Shown here: positions 23,589 to 31,704 of the stretch, piece by piece
Position numbering within the stretch: the first letter of the stretch is position 1
Layout: each line of letters starts with the position of its first letter
Made by a program: the position numbers and the translations under genes
Assembly: GCF_001298265.1 (NCBI RefSeq)
Contig: NZ_LGSZ01000052.1
Span: 62,001 to 126,000 of the forward strand
From: Allobosea vaviloviae
GTDB taxonomy: Bacteria > Pseudomonadota > Alphaproteobacteria > Rhizobiales > Beijerinckiaceae
Reading direction: 5' to 3'
Length of the DNA: 64,000 nucleotides
Notes under the pieces: generated by a model
What the model saw: only the letters and a program-made list of their open reading frames with translations
Database searches by the model: none
What the model was told of the DNA's origin: nothing

Positions 23589-24284
23589 TCACCGCATCTC
23601 GGCATAGCTCCGGAACGCATCCCTGACGATGCCGATATGGGCGCGCATCGCCTCGGTAGCGCCCTGCTGGTCGCCCCGCAGGATTGCCTTAACGATCAGG
23701 TCATGCTCCTGATAGGAGCCGCCGAGCCGGCCCGTCGCACGAAACTGCGCCCGGCGGAAGGGCGCGACGCGGGTGCGGGTCATCAGGGTCAGCTCCGCCA
23801 GATAGCCGTTATGCGAGCCTGAGTAGATCGCGGCGTGGAAGGCCTCGTTCTTCTCGTGATAGCGGGTCGGATTGCCCTCATGAACCAGCAGCCTGAGGTC
23901 GTCGTGCAGGGCCTCGAGCCCGCGCCGGTCCGCCACCGTCATGTTGCGCGCGGCCATCCCGGCACAGAGAGCTTCCAATTCCGCCATCGCCTCGAACATG
24001 TCGTTCAGCTGGGCGGGCGTCGGCAGCGCGACGACCGCACCGCGATGCGGCCGCACGCTCACCAGCCCCGACGCCGAAAGCTGGCGGATCGCCTCGCGCA
24101 CCGGGGTCCGCGACACGCCGAAGCGCGCGGCAAGCTCCTGCTCGTCGAGCGGCGTGCCGGGAGCGAGCACACCGGAGACGATCTCGTCGGCGATCTGCAA
24201 GCGCAGGGTCTCGGTTCGCGTCCGAGGCGCCGCGACTGGCTTCCTGGCAGTGGCGGCGTGGCGCTGCATGGGCTCAAGAGTCAT
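23589..24284 (-). CDS. GntR-family (FCD type) transcriptional regulator
   Basis: A 231-residue regulator starting MTLEPMQRHAA. The winged-helix domain shows LRLQIADEIVSGVLAPGTPLDE and ELAARFGVSRTPVREAIRQL, and the C-terminal helical FCD domain carries candidate metal/ligand residues in YHEKNEAFHAAIYSGSHN and YQEHDLIVKAI. FCD GntR proteins usually repress catabolic genes until a small acid binds. It is the last gene of a minus-strand series after atzH and convergent to atzF, so it is the obvious candidate regulator of this locus. An upstream ATG at 24401 is less likely. Confidence 0.87.
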   Translation of the reverse strand: MTLEPMQRHAATARKPVAAPRTRTETLRLQIADEIVSGVLAPGTPLDEQELAARFGVSRTPVREAIRQLSASGLVSVRPHRGAVVALPTPAQLNDMFEAMAELEALCAGMAARNMTVADRRGLEALHDDLRLLVHEGNPTRYHEKNEAFHAAIYSGSHNGYLAELTLMTRTRVAPFRRAQFRATGRLGGSYQEHDLIVKAILRGDQQGATEAMRAHIGIVRDAFRSYAEMR

Positions 24285-24366
24285 CGGGCAGGAGATTTGT
24301 CGAGGCAGGAGATGTGCCGTCGCCTTGATAGCAGGCTGCGGCGGCAGGATCATCGGGTCCGCACGA

Positions 24367-24747
24367 TCATTCCGCGATCGCACTGACATGGGCGGCGACA
24401 ACCCGCCAGCCTTCCGGGAACTTCACCCAGGTCTGGCTCTGGCGGCCAACCTTGCCGGCCATGCTCTCGCGCCGAAACAGCGTGTTGGCGGTGGCAAACG
24501 CGTCGCCATAGGTGGTGATGACCGTGCGCTCGATCGTGCGCAGCAGCCCCACAGGCGAGCGCGCCGAGCGAAAGGCCGCGATCTCGCCGAAGCCGTAGAG
24601 GTTCTCGCCCATGCCGTAGCGGATCGTCTCGGGCGCGTCCTTGAACGAGGCATCCAGCATCGCGACGTCGTTTTCGTTGAGCGCCTTCTCATAGGCCATG
24701 AAGGCGGCCTCGACTTCGGCGATGACGGCGGGGTCGTTGATTGTCAT
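24367..24747 (-). CDS. atzH: AtzH/HpxZ-like protein (DUF3225, NTF2 fold)
   Basis: A 126-residue NTF2-like protein, [20 protein letters not shown]..., with [36 protein letters not shown] and [21 protein letters not shown]. This is the AtzH/HpxZ pattern. In Pseudomonas sp. ADP AtzH is proposed to convert 1,3-dicarboxyurea to allophanate, with Tyr22 and Arg46 needed. Tyr19 and Arg43 here sit at the same spacing. It would link AtzE to AtzF. It is on the minus strand between the ABC ATPase (145 bp, with a REP) and gntR (82 bp). Confidence 0.85.
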   Translation of the reverse strand: MTINDPAVIAEVEAAFMAYEKALNENDVAMLDASFKDAPETIRYGMGENLYGFGEIAAFRSARSPVGLLRTIERTVITTYGDAFATANTLFRRESMAGKVGRQSQTWVKFPEGWRVVAAHVSAIAE

Positions 24748-24783
24748 GGGAGTTTCTCGACTTCGTTCTTCATTGAACCGCGG

Positions 24784-24860
24784 CGTCATTCTCGGGCGGA
24801 GCAAAGCGCAGACCCGAGAATCTCTGGCAGGAGATGCTCGGGTCAAGCCCGAGCATGACG
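24784..24860. repeat. REP family A, copy 2
   Basis: CGTC-bounded unit with ATTCTCGGG / CCCGAGAAT and ATGCTCGGG / CCCGAGCAT hairpins, in reverse order to copy 1. It lies between the ABC ATPase and atzH genes on the same strand and may lower downstream expression. Confidence 0.85.
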
Positions 24861-24892
24861 CGCCAACCCATGCCCGCGAACGACATACACAT

Positions 24893-26596
24893 TCACAGCG
24901 GCGGGTGCGGAATCGCCGTCAGCAGCTCCTTGGTATAGTCCGCCTGCGGGTTGCCGAGCACCTCCTCGGCCGTGCCCTGCTCGACGATCGCGCCCGTCTT
25001 CATCACGATCACCCGGTCGCAGAGCAGGCGCACCACGTTGAGATCATGCGAGACGAAGAGGTAGCTCATCCCGAGCCGGCCCTTCAGCTCCTCCAGCAGG
25101 TTGAGCACGACAGCCTGGACCGACACGTCGAGCGCCGCCGTCGGCTCGTCGAGGATGACGAGGTCCGGCTCGAGCGCGATGGCGCGGGCGATGCCGACGC
25201 GCGCCTTCTGCCCGCCCGAGAGCTGGTGCGGAAAGCGATCGATCAGCTCGACCGGCAGGCCGACCAGCCGCGCCAGCTCTTCACAGCGCGCCCGCAGCGC
25301 ATCGCGGCCGCTGATCGTGCCCATCCGCATGATCGGGTCGGCGATGGCGCGCTCGGCGGTGAAGCGCGGATTGAGGCTGTCGGTCGGGTCCTGGAACACC
25401 ATCTGGATGCGCCGGCGATGCGGCGAAGCCGCGAACTGCTTGGCGGGGATCGCTCCGATATCGGTGCCGTCGAAGATGATTCTGCCGCCTGTCGGATCGA
25501 TCAGCCGGGTGATCATCATCGACGTCGTTGATTTTCCGCAGCCGGATTCGCCGACGAGCCCGAGCGTCTCGCCCTTCGCCACGGTGAAGCTGATGCCGTC
25601 GACCGCGCGGAAGGCCGGTTTCGGCTCCTCCGCCTTGCCCATCAGCTTGGCCAGGAAGGAACCTGTCTCGGGACGCGGATACTCCTTCACCAGGTTCTCG
25701 ACCCGCATCAGCGGCTCGGCACCCGCGACCGGGGCCGGGCGCGGCGCGGCAGCCTGCGCGGGGGGCCCCTTGGCCGCATCCGGCAGGAGATCGGCGAGCG
25801 ACATGCCGATGCGCGGCGTCGCCTGCATCAGCTTGCGGGTATAGGGGTGCTGCGGATTGCGGAAGATCTCTCCCGCCGGAGCCGTCTCGACGACGACGCC
25901 CTTCTCCATCACCACGACCTTGTCGCAATAGGCGGCAGCGAGCCCGAGATCATGGGTGATCAGGATGGTCGACATCCCGCGCTCGCGGGTCAGCTCGACG
26001 ATCAAATCCATCACCGCCTTCTGGGTGGTGACGTCGAGACCCGTCGTCGGCTCGTCGGCGATCAGGAGCTGCGGCTGGCAGGCGAGCGCGAGCGCGATCA
26101 CGACGCGCTGGCACATCCCGCCCGAGAGCTCGAACGGGTAGGCGTCGTAGCGCTCCTCCGGCCGGGCGATCTTGACTTTGGTCAGCGCCTCGATCGCCTT
26201 CTCGCGTGCGGTCGCCCGCGTCGCCTGGACATGCTCGAGCAGCACGTCCTCGATCTGCTTGCCGACCTTGCGGATCGGGTTCAGCGCCGCGCGCGGGTTC
26301 TGGAAGATCATCGAGATCTCGCGGCCGCGCAGATCGCGCATCTGCGATTCCGGGGCGTTGACGAGGTCCATGCCCGAGAAAGTGATCGAGCCCTCCGCGA
26401 CCCTGCCGGCGCGGTCGAGGATCCGCACCACCGCATAGGAGGTGACGGACTTGCCGGAACCGGATTCGCCGACGATCGCGACCGTCTCGCCCTTGCCGAC
26501 GCTGATGTCGATCGCCTTGACGGCCTTCACCGTGCCGCGACGCGTCGCGAACTCGACGGTGAGGTTCTTGATGTCGAGGAGCGGTGCGGGGATCAT
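24893..26596 (-). CDS. Fused dual ATPase of a peptide/nickel-type ABC importer
   Basis: A 567-residue protein made of two ABC ATPase domains in tandem (DppD-DppF fused). Domain 1 has Walker [10 protein letters not shown], signature LSGGMCQRV and Walker [13 protein letters not shown]. Domain 2, from about residue 300, has [19 protein letters not shown] and [12 protein letters not shown]. An Ala/Pro-rich linker ([14 protein letters not shown]) joins them. AGGAGG precedes the chosen ATG. It powers the importer encoded by the upstream permeases and binding protein. The Cys and Lys in the signature loops differ from the usual Arg/Gln but should be tolerated. Confidence 0.9.
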   Translation of the reverse strand: MIPAPLLDIKNLTVEFATRRGTVKAVKAIDISVGKGETVAIVGESGSGKSVTSYAVVRILDRAGRVAEGSITFSGMDLVNAPESQMRDLRGREISMIFQNPRAALNPIRKVGKQIEDVLLEHVQATRATAREKAIEALTKVKIARPEERYDAYPFELSGGMCQRVVIALALACQPQLLIADEPTTGLDVTTQKAVMDLIVELTRERGMSTILITHDLGLAAAYCDKVVVMEKGVVVETAPAGEIFRNPQHPYTRKLMQATPRIGMSLADLLPDAAKGPPAQAAAPRPAPVAGAEPLMRVENLVKEYPRPETGSFLAKLMGKAEEPKPAFRAVDGISFTVAKGETLGLVGESGCGKSTTSMMITRLIDPTGGRIIFDGTDIGAIPAKQFAASPHRRRIQMVFQDPTDSLNPRFTAERAIADPIMRMGTISGRDALRARCEELARLVGLPVELIDRFPHQLSGGQKARVGIARAIALEPDLVILDEPTAALDVSVQAVVLNLLEELKGRLGMSYLFVSHDLNVVRLLCDRVIVMKTGAIVEQGTAEEVLGNPQADYTKELLTAIPHPPL

Positions 26597-26611
26597 GCGA
26601 TGCCTCCTCTG

Positions 26612-26736
26612 TCTTTCCGGGACCCGGCAAAGCCGGGAACCCGGAACCCACGACCGGGTGAGCGATTGCGGCGGCGGCACGGGCACTGCCCCTGCCCGTG
26701 GGTTCCGGGTTCTCGCTGCGCGAGCCCCGGCATGAC
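26612..26736. repeat. REP family C, long nested palindrome
   Basis: A 15-bp perfect inverted repeat (26638-26652 with 26697-26711) encloses an inner CACGGGCA / TGCCCGTG hairpin, and CCCGG / CCGGG arms lie outside. It occupies nearly the whole gap between the permease and ATPase genes of one operon. No second copy is in the window. Confidence 0.75.
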
Positions 26737-26755
26737 AGCGGTGGTTCCGCTCATC

Positions 26756-27658
26756 TCAATTCCTCCGCTGCGGATCGACGAGATCGCGCACGCCGTCGCC
26801 GAGCAGGTTGAAGCAGAACACGGCGGTCATCAGCGCGAGCCCCGGAAAGAAGGCGATCCACCATTCGCCGGAGACGATAAAGCTCGCACCCTCTGCGACC
26901 ATGATGCCCCATTCCGGTGTCGGCGGGCGCACCCCGAGCCCGATGAAGGACAGGCCGGCCGCATTGAGGATGGCGTAGCCCATGGTCAGCGACATCTGCA
27001 CCGCCATGATCGGCATGATGTTGGGCACGATCTGCGTCAGCAGCAGCCGCCAGTCGGAATTGCCCGAAAGCCGCGCCGCCTGCACGAAGCCGGCCTCGCG
27101 CCGCACATTCGCCTCGGCGCGCGCGACGCGGGCATAGAGCGGGAAATTGATGATCGCGGTCGCGATGACGATGTTGGTCACGCTGTTGCCGAGCGCCGCC
27201 ACGATGCCCATCGCCAGCACGAACAGCGGGAAGGCCATGATCGTGTCGGCGATGCGCCCGACCAGCTTGTCGACCCAGCCGCCGTAAAAACCGGCCATGA
27301 CACCCGCCAGGCCGCCCATCGCGAAGACCAGCGCGACGGAGCAGACTGCGATCGCGAAATCGAGCCGCGTCGCCACGATGACCCGGCTGAAGATGTCGCG
27401 CCCGAGTTGGTCCGTGCCGAACCAGTGGGCCGCACTCGGACCTTGTAGAGCCGCGTTCGTGTCGCTCGCCAGCGGATCGTAGGGCACCAGCGAAGGACCG
27501 AGCACGGCTGCGATCACGATCAGCGCGAACAGCCCGAAGGCCAGTCCCGTCACCGGGTTCTCGGCAACGATGTGGCGGGCATGCGCCAGCAGGCTGGTCG
27601 AGGGCGGCGCCTCGAAGCGCAGCGCGGGCATGGGTTCGACCTTGGTCATGTCGTTCAC
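26756..27658 (-). CDS. Peptide/nickel-type ABC importer permease (DppC family)
   Basis: A 300-residue inner-membrane permease with about six hydrophobic segments. The DppC-type N-terminal region (PYDPLASDTNAALQGPSAAHWFGTD, then QLGRDIFSRVIVATR) and the EAA-like loop (ARLSGNSDWRLLLTQIVPNIM) are visible. The C-terminal segment is GIMVAEGASFI....WWIAFFPGLALMTAVFCFNLLGDGVRD. It pairs with the DppB-type permease 4 bp upstream. The substrate is unknown; the atz-type surroundings suggest a nitrogenous solute. Confidence 0.9.
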   Translation of the reverse strand: MNDMTKVEPMPALRFEAPPSTSLLAHARHIVAENPVTGLAFGLFALIVIAAVLGPSLVPYDPLASDTNAALQGPSAAHWFGTDQLGRDIFSRVIVATRLDFAIAVCSVALVFAMGGLAGVMAGFYGGWVDKLVGRIADTIMAFPLFVLAMGIVAALGNSVTNIVIATAIINFPLYARVARAEANVRREAGFVQAARLSGNSDWRLLLTQIVPNIMPIMAVQMSLTMGYAILNAAGLSFIGLGVRPPTPEWGIMVAEGASFIVSGEWWIAFFPGLALMTAVFCFNLLGDGVRDLVDPQRRN

Positions 27659-27662
27659 GGCC

Positions 27663-28676
27663 TCAGCCCTCCAGCCTGACGCGGGGATCGATGACGCCGT
27701 AGAGCACGTCGATCATGAGGTTCAGCGCGACATACATCACCGCCATGGTCAGCACGAAACCTTGGATCGGCGCGTAGTCGGAGGCGATCAGCGCCTCGAC
27801 CGCATAGGAACCGACGCCCGGCCAGGCGAAGACCTTCTCGACCAGCACATTCGCGCCGAGCAGGAAGGAGAACACCATGCCGAGCGTGGTCACCACGGGA
27901 AGCATCGCGTTGCGGAAGGCGTAGGTGCCGATGACCTTGCGGCTGGAAAGCCCGCTCGCCCGCGCGGTGCGCACGAAATCGGCGCCGAGCACGGCCAGCA
28001 TCGAGGCCCGCGTCATGCGCGTGATCGGCGCCAGCGAGAAGATCGCCAGCGTCACCGCGGGCAGGATCAATTGCGCGAAAGCGGCGCGGAAGGTCTCCCC
28101 GTCACGGGCGATCAGGGCATCCACGAGGTAGAGCCCCGTGACCCGCGCCGGCTCCGAGGCGAAGACGTCGAGCCGCCCGAGCGGGGCCGGCGACCAGCCG
28201 AGCTTGAAATAGAAGACGTAGACGAGCAGCAGTCCGGTGAAGAACACCGGCAGCGAGACGCCGGCCGTCGCCACGACGCGGCAGAGATGGTCGATCCAGG
28301 ACCCCTGCCTGACGGCTGCGAGCACGCCGAGCGGCAGCGCCACCGCCATGGCGAGGATCAGCCCCGCCAGCGTCAGTTCGGCCGAGGCCGGCAGGCGCGC
28401 GGCGAGATCGGCCGTCACCGGCTGACCGGTCGTCAGCGACTGGCCGAGATCGCCCTTCACCAGCGCGGTCACATAGGAGACGAACTGTACCGGCAGGGGC
28501 TGGTCGAGGCCGAGCTTGCTGCGGATCTCGATGATCGCCTGCGGCGAGGCGGCCGGGCCGGCGAAATAGGCCGCCGTATCGCCTGGCAGCACCCGCGTCA
28601 GCAGGAAGGTCACGATGATGACGCCGATCACCGAGGGGATCGTCGTCATCAGCCGCTGGCCGATCATCTTCAGCAT
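27663..28676 (-). CDS. Peptide/nickel-type ABC importer permease (DppB family)
   Basis: A 337-residue permease starting MLKMIGQRLMTTIPSVIGVI. It has the family's N-terminal helix, LTRVLPGDTAAYFAGP, an RLPASAELTLAGLILA segment and the EAA loop with ARASGLSSRKVIGTYAFRNAMLP. The C-terminal end, APIQGFVLTMAVMYVALNLMIDVLYGVIDPRVR, is diagnostic of DppB-like proteins. It forms the channel with the downstream DppC-type subunit. The binding-protein gene lies 121 bp upstream across a REP. Confidence 0.9.
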   Translation of the reverse strand: MLKMIGQRLMTTIPSVIGVIIVTFLLTRVLPGDTAAYFAGPAASPQAIIEIRSKLGLDQPLPVQFVSYVTALVKGDLGQSLTTGQPVTADLAARLPASAELTLAGLILAMAVALPLGVLAAVRQGSWIDHLCRVVATAGVSLPVFFTGLLLVYVFYFKLGWSPAPLGRLDVFASEPARVTGLYLVDALIARDGETFRAAFAQLILPAVTLAIFSLAPITRMTRASMLAVLGADFVRTARASGLSSRKVIGTYAFRNAMLPVVTTLGMVFSFLLGANVLVEKVFAWPGVGSYAVEALIASDYAPIQGFVLTMAVMYVALNLMIDVLYGVIDPRVRLEG

Positions 28677-28707
28677 GGCTGGTTCTCCTCCGTGGCGTCG
28701 GCCTCGC

Positions 28708-28785
28708 CGTCATTCTCGGGCGGAGCGGAGCGAAGACCCGAGAATCTCGGGCCGGAGATGCTCGGGTCTGCGCCCGAGCATGACG
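28708..28785. repeat. REP family A, copy 3
   Basis: CGTC/GACG-bounded unit with the ATTCTCGGG and ATGCTCGGG hairpins, between the binding-protein and permease genes. At this position such hairpins often protect the 3' end of the highly expressed binding-protein message. Confidence 0.85.
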
Positions 28786-28797
28786 TTCCGTTCGGTC

Positions 28798-30384
28798 TCA
28801 ACCCTTGGTCAGGTAGCGGAAGTCCGGCTCGCGGCAGGGCTGGAACTGATAGCCGCCGATCGACTTCTGCAGCGCGACGTCATGGGTCGGCTGGTTGATC
28901 GGCACCATCGGCACCTCGGCGTTGATCAGCTTGATGAAGTCGATGACGTTGGCGTCGTAGGAGGCCTTGTCGGGCGCGAAGCGCGCGGCATCGACGAGCT
29001 TGTCCAGCGCCGGGTTCTGATAGGCTGCGATGTTGAAGATCGAATTGTTGCCGTGCATCGTCCAGAACAGGTAGTAATCGGGATAGTCGAGCCAGCCGGC
29101 GAAGCGGTTGAGCACCATCGGATTGGTCTTCTTGGCGATCTCGGTGCGGAAATTGGCGCCCGGAACCTTGTTGATCTCGACCGTGATGCCGATCTGGGCC
29201 AGCGCCTCCTTCATCAGCACGGCCATGGGCTCGGCGACCGTCGCATTGCCGGCATCGAAGTAGAGCGTCGTCGAGAACGGACCACCGGCCGCGTCGACCA
29301 GCGCCTTCGCCTTGGCGACATCGGTGGTGTAGGGGAAAGGCTGCGGCCAGGCGACCTTGGGCGTGGTGCCGCCCGCCATCGAGACGCCGCGCCCGAACAG
29401 CGAAGCCTGCAGGATCTTGTCGTATGGCATCACCCAGGCCACGGCCTGGCGCAGGCGGACATCCTTGAACGGGCCGACCTGCGTGTTGAGATAGCAGCCC
29501 CAGACGCCATTGGGGATCGGCACGCCAACAACGTTGATCTTGCCGGCGTCGAGCAGGTCCTTGAAGTCCTTCGGCGGCAGCCCGTAGGAGACATCGGCAT
29601 CCCCGCGCTCGATCAGCGCGCGACGGGTCGAGGGCGAGGCGATGTCGCGCGCGATGATGCGGCGCAGCTGCGGCAGTTTCCCGCAGGCCCAGGCGTCGTT
29701 GCGGACATAGATCGTCTCGACGCCGGGCTTCCAGCTCTCGACCTTGTAGGCGCCGGAACCGGCGATGTTGTTCTTCAGATACTCTTTCGCCCATTGGTCC
29801 CCGCCGCTATTGGCGATCGCCAACTCGGAATCGAACACGAAGGGAATGGTTACGGCCAGGTTGGGCAGGGTCATCTTGTCCTTGCGGACGAAGTCGATCC
29901 GGAAGGTCTTGTCGTCGACGGCGACGAACTGCTCGGGCTTCTCCAGTGAGCCGGCATTCATCTGGGTGGTCGCGAAGCCACCGATCGAGACGGCGCGGTC
30001 GAGCGACCACTTCACGTCCTTAGCGGTGACCGTGCGACCCGAATGGAACTTGGCATCGCGCAGTTTGAAGGTGGCGCTCATGCCGTCGGAGGCGACCTGG
30101 TAGCTCTCGGCGAGTTCGCCTTCGAGCTCGCCCATCGCGACCTGATGCCCGCCGCCGCCTGGGATCGGAACCGGCTTGAAGCGCAGCAGCCGGTCATAGC
30201 AATTGAGCGAGACGCCATTGACCGGCTGTGACGAACCAATTCCCTGCATGTCCAGGCTGTTGGGGCCGTATTCCTGCACGAGCAGCAATGTCTCGTTGCG
30301 ACTTGGCGCCTGGGCCTGCGCGCTACCCTTCGCCACGAAGGGAGCGGCGAGGCCGGCGGCGATGGCAGTGCGGCGCGTAATCAT
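28798..30384 (-). CDS. Peptide/nickel-type ABC importer substrate-binding protein
   Basis: A 528-residue SBP_bac_5-type protein. The start MITRRTAIAAGLAAPFVAKGSAQAQA gives a signal peptide with a twin Arg, so Tat export is possible. The family pattern includes GELAESYQVASDGMSATFKLRDAKFHSG, TAKDVKWSLDRAV, GSGAYKVESWKPG and RLRQAVAWVMPYDKI. It should capture the ligand in the periplasm for the permeases downstream. It is the first gene of the operon that continues through the permeases and ATPase, perhaps to atzH and gntR. Confidence 0.9.
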   Translation of the reverse strand: MITRRTAIAAGLAAPFVAKGSAQAQAPSRNETLLLVQEYGPNSLDMQGIGSSQPVNGVSLNCYDRLLRFKPVPIPGGGGHQVAMGELEGELAESYQVASDGMSATFKLRDAKFHSGRTVTAKDVKWSLDRAVSIGGFATTQMNAGSLEKPEQFVAVDDKTFRIDFVRKDKMTLPNLAVTIPFVFDSELAIANSGGDQWAKEYLKNNIAGSGAYKVESWKPGVETIYVRNDAWACGKLPQLRRIIARDIASPSTRRALIERGDADVSYGLPPKDFKDLLDAGKINVVGVPIPNGVWGCYLNTQVGPFKDVRLRQAVAWVMPYDKILQASLFGRGVSMAGGTTPKVAWPQPFPYTTDVAKAKALVDAAGGPFSTTLYFDAGNATVAEPMAVLMKEALAQIGITVEINKVPGANFRTEIAKKTNPMVLNRFAGWLDYPDYYLFWTMHGNNSIFNIAAYQNPALDKLVDAARFAPDKASYDANVIDFIKLINAEVPMVPINQPTHDVALQKSIGGYQFQPCREPDFRYLTKG

Positions 30385-30702
30385 CGGGGTCTGTCCTTGG
30401 TTGGCAGGCGGGTGAAGGAACGGAACATGCCCCTGCCCTAGCAGGGAGCGTGCCAATCCGGTTCGCCTGCAACTTCAATGGTTTTCGCCGCATCCCACCG
30501 AGCGACCCGCATCTGGACAGCCCGATTGTATGCAACGCTAGAAATATTGCCTATTTTTCAGGCATATGCGGCCACGCTTCACGAAGGGTCTTAACGCCTC
30601 GTTTAGAATGAGGCGCGCGGCCGAAGGCAGCCCTTGCATCCCTGCGAATCTGCCGGTGGAATCGGCGTCGCGCGCAGCGTCGCGGACGAAGGTGGACCGG
30701 CG
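30385..30702. other. 318-bp divergent intergenic region (SBP / LysR)
   Basis: No gene is seen here. It holds the candidate promoter of the binding-protein operon (30525-30553), the dyad TGCCT-N7-AGGCA (30548-30564), a GCCTC / GAGGC hairpin (30596-30614) and the leader of the LysR gene. An upstream in-frame ATG for LysR (30634) lies inside it and is judged not to be the start. Confidence 0.6.
30525..30553 (-). promoter_or_regulatory. Candidate promoter of the ABC importer operon
   Basis: On the minus strand TAGGCA (30553-30548), a 17 bp spacer ending in TTGCA, then TACAAT (30530-30525). The layout equals that before biuH. The dyad TGCCT-N7-AGGCA at 30548-30564 covers the -35. Confidence 0.5.
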
Positions 30703-31614
30703 ATGCGCGCAAGGCAGATCGAAGTCTTCAGGATGGTGATGCGGCTCGGCACCCTGACCAGCGCGGCCGAGGCGTTGAACGTGTCCCAGCCCGCCCTGAG
30801 CCAGATCCTGCTCCACACCGAAGACGAGCTCGGCTTCAAGCTCTTCCTGCGCGTCAAGGGCCGGCTGATCCCCACGCCCGAGGCCGAGGATCTCTACCCC
30901 GAGGTCGAGCGGCTGTTCGGCGATCTCGAGGCCCTGCGCCGGCGGGCCGGCGATCTGCGCCATGGCAAGGCCGGCATCGTGCGCCTCGCCGCCTCGGCGC
31001 CACCATCGCTGTCGCTCGTGCCCGAGGCGTTGCGCCATTTCCGCGCCGCCCATCCCGACATGCGCATCCTCTCCCATGTCGTGCCGGCCGAGATCGTCAT
31101 GAGCATGCTGGACGACGGCCAGGCCGGTCTCGGCATCGCGATGACGGATCAGGCCATTCCCGGCATCGAAGCCGAGATCATCGGCCGAACCCGAATCGTC
31201 TGCGTGCTGCCATCCGGCCATCGCCTCGCTGGGCAGGATAGGGTTCGCGCCGCCGACCTCGACGGCGAAACGCTGATCTCCTACCGCGCCACCTCCCTGC
31301 CCGGACAACTGTTGCGCGAAGCCCTGGCTCGCGAGGGCATCGCCTTCCAGCCCGAGATGGAGATCGACGTCTCGATCATCGCGCTTGCCTTCGTCCAGCA
31401 GAAACTCGGCGTCGCCGTGGTCGACGGCCTCCTGCCCTGGCACAGCTTTCCCGGGCTGGTGACACGGCCCTTCCTGCCCGAGGTCTCGCTGCCTTTGTGC
31501 CTGCTCACCAGCGCGCGCCGTCCGCTGTCGCGCAGCCACGACCTGCTGCGCGCCCATCTGCGCACCGCCTGCCGGCAACTCGGCCTCGACCAGCCGCATG
31601 GCTCACGACCATAA
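30703..31614 (+). CDS. LysR-family transcriptional regulator
   Basis: A 303-residue LTTR starting MRARQIEVFRMVMRLGTLTSAAEALNVSQ. The N-terminal helix-turn-helix (TSAAEALNVSQPALSQIL) is followed by a two-lobed effector domain (for example VRLAASAPPSLSLVPEAL and VPAEIVMSMLDDGQAGLGIA). It is divergent from the ABC importer and 90 bp upstream of hyuA on the same strand, so it may regulate either. The effector is unknown. Confidence 0.88.
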   Translation: MRARQIEVFRMVMRLGTLTSAAEALNVSQPALSQILLHTEDELGFKLFLRVKGRLIPTPEAEDLYPEVERLFGDLEALRRRAGDLRHGKAGIVRLAASAPPSLSLVPEALRHFRAAHPDMRILSHVVPAEIVMSMLDDGQAGLGIAMTDQAIPGIEAEIIGRTRIVCVLPSGHRLAGQDRVRAADLDGETLISYRATSLPGQLLREALAREGIAFQPEMEIDVSIIALAFVQQKLGVAVVDGLLPWHSFPGLVTRPFLPEVSLPLCLLTSARRPLSRSHDLLRAHLRTACRQLGLDQPHGSRP

Positions 31615-31704
31615 GCCCGACTTATGCGATCAGGGAGCCTTGCTCTTTGACGCCGGCCGCCGCCTGACATGACACTGCGCCGACCTCCCGCACACAGGCG
31701 AACC

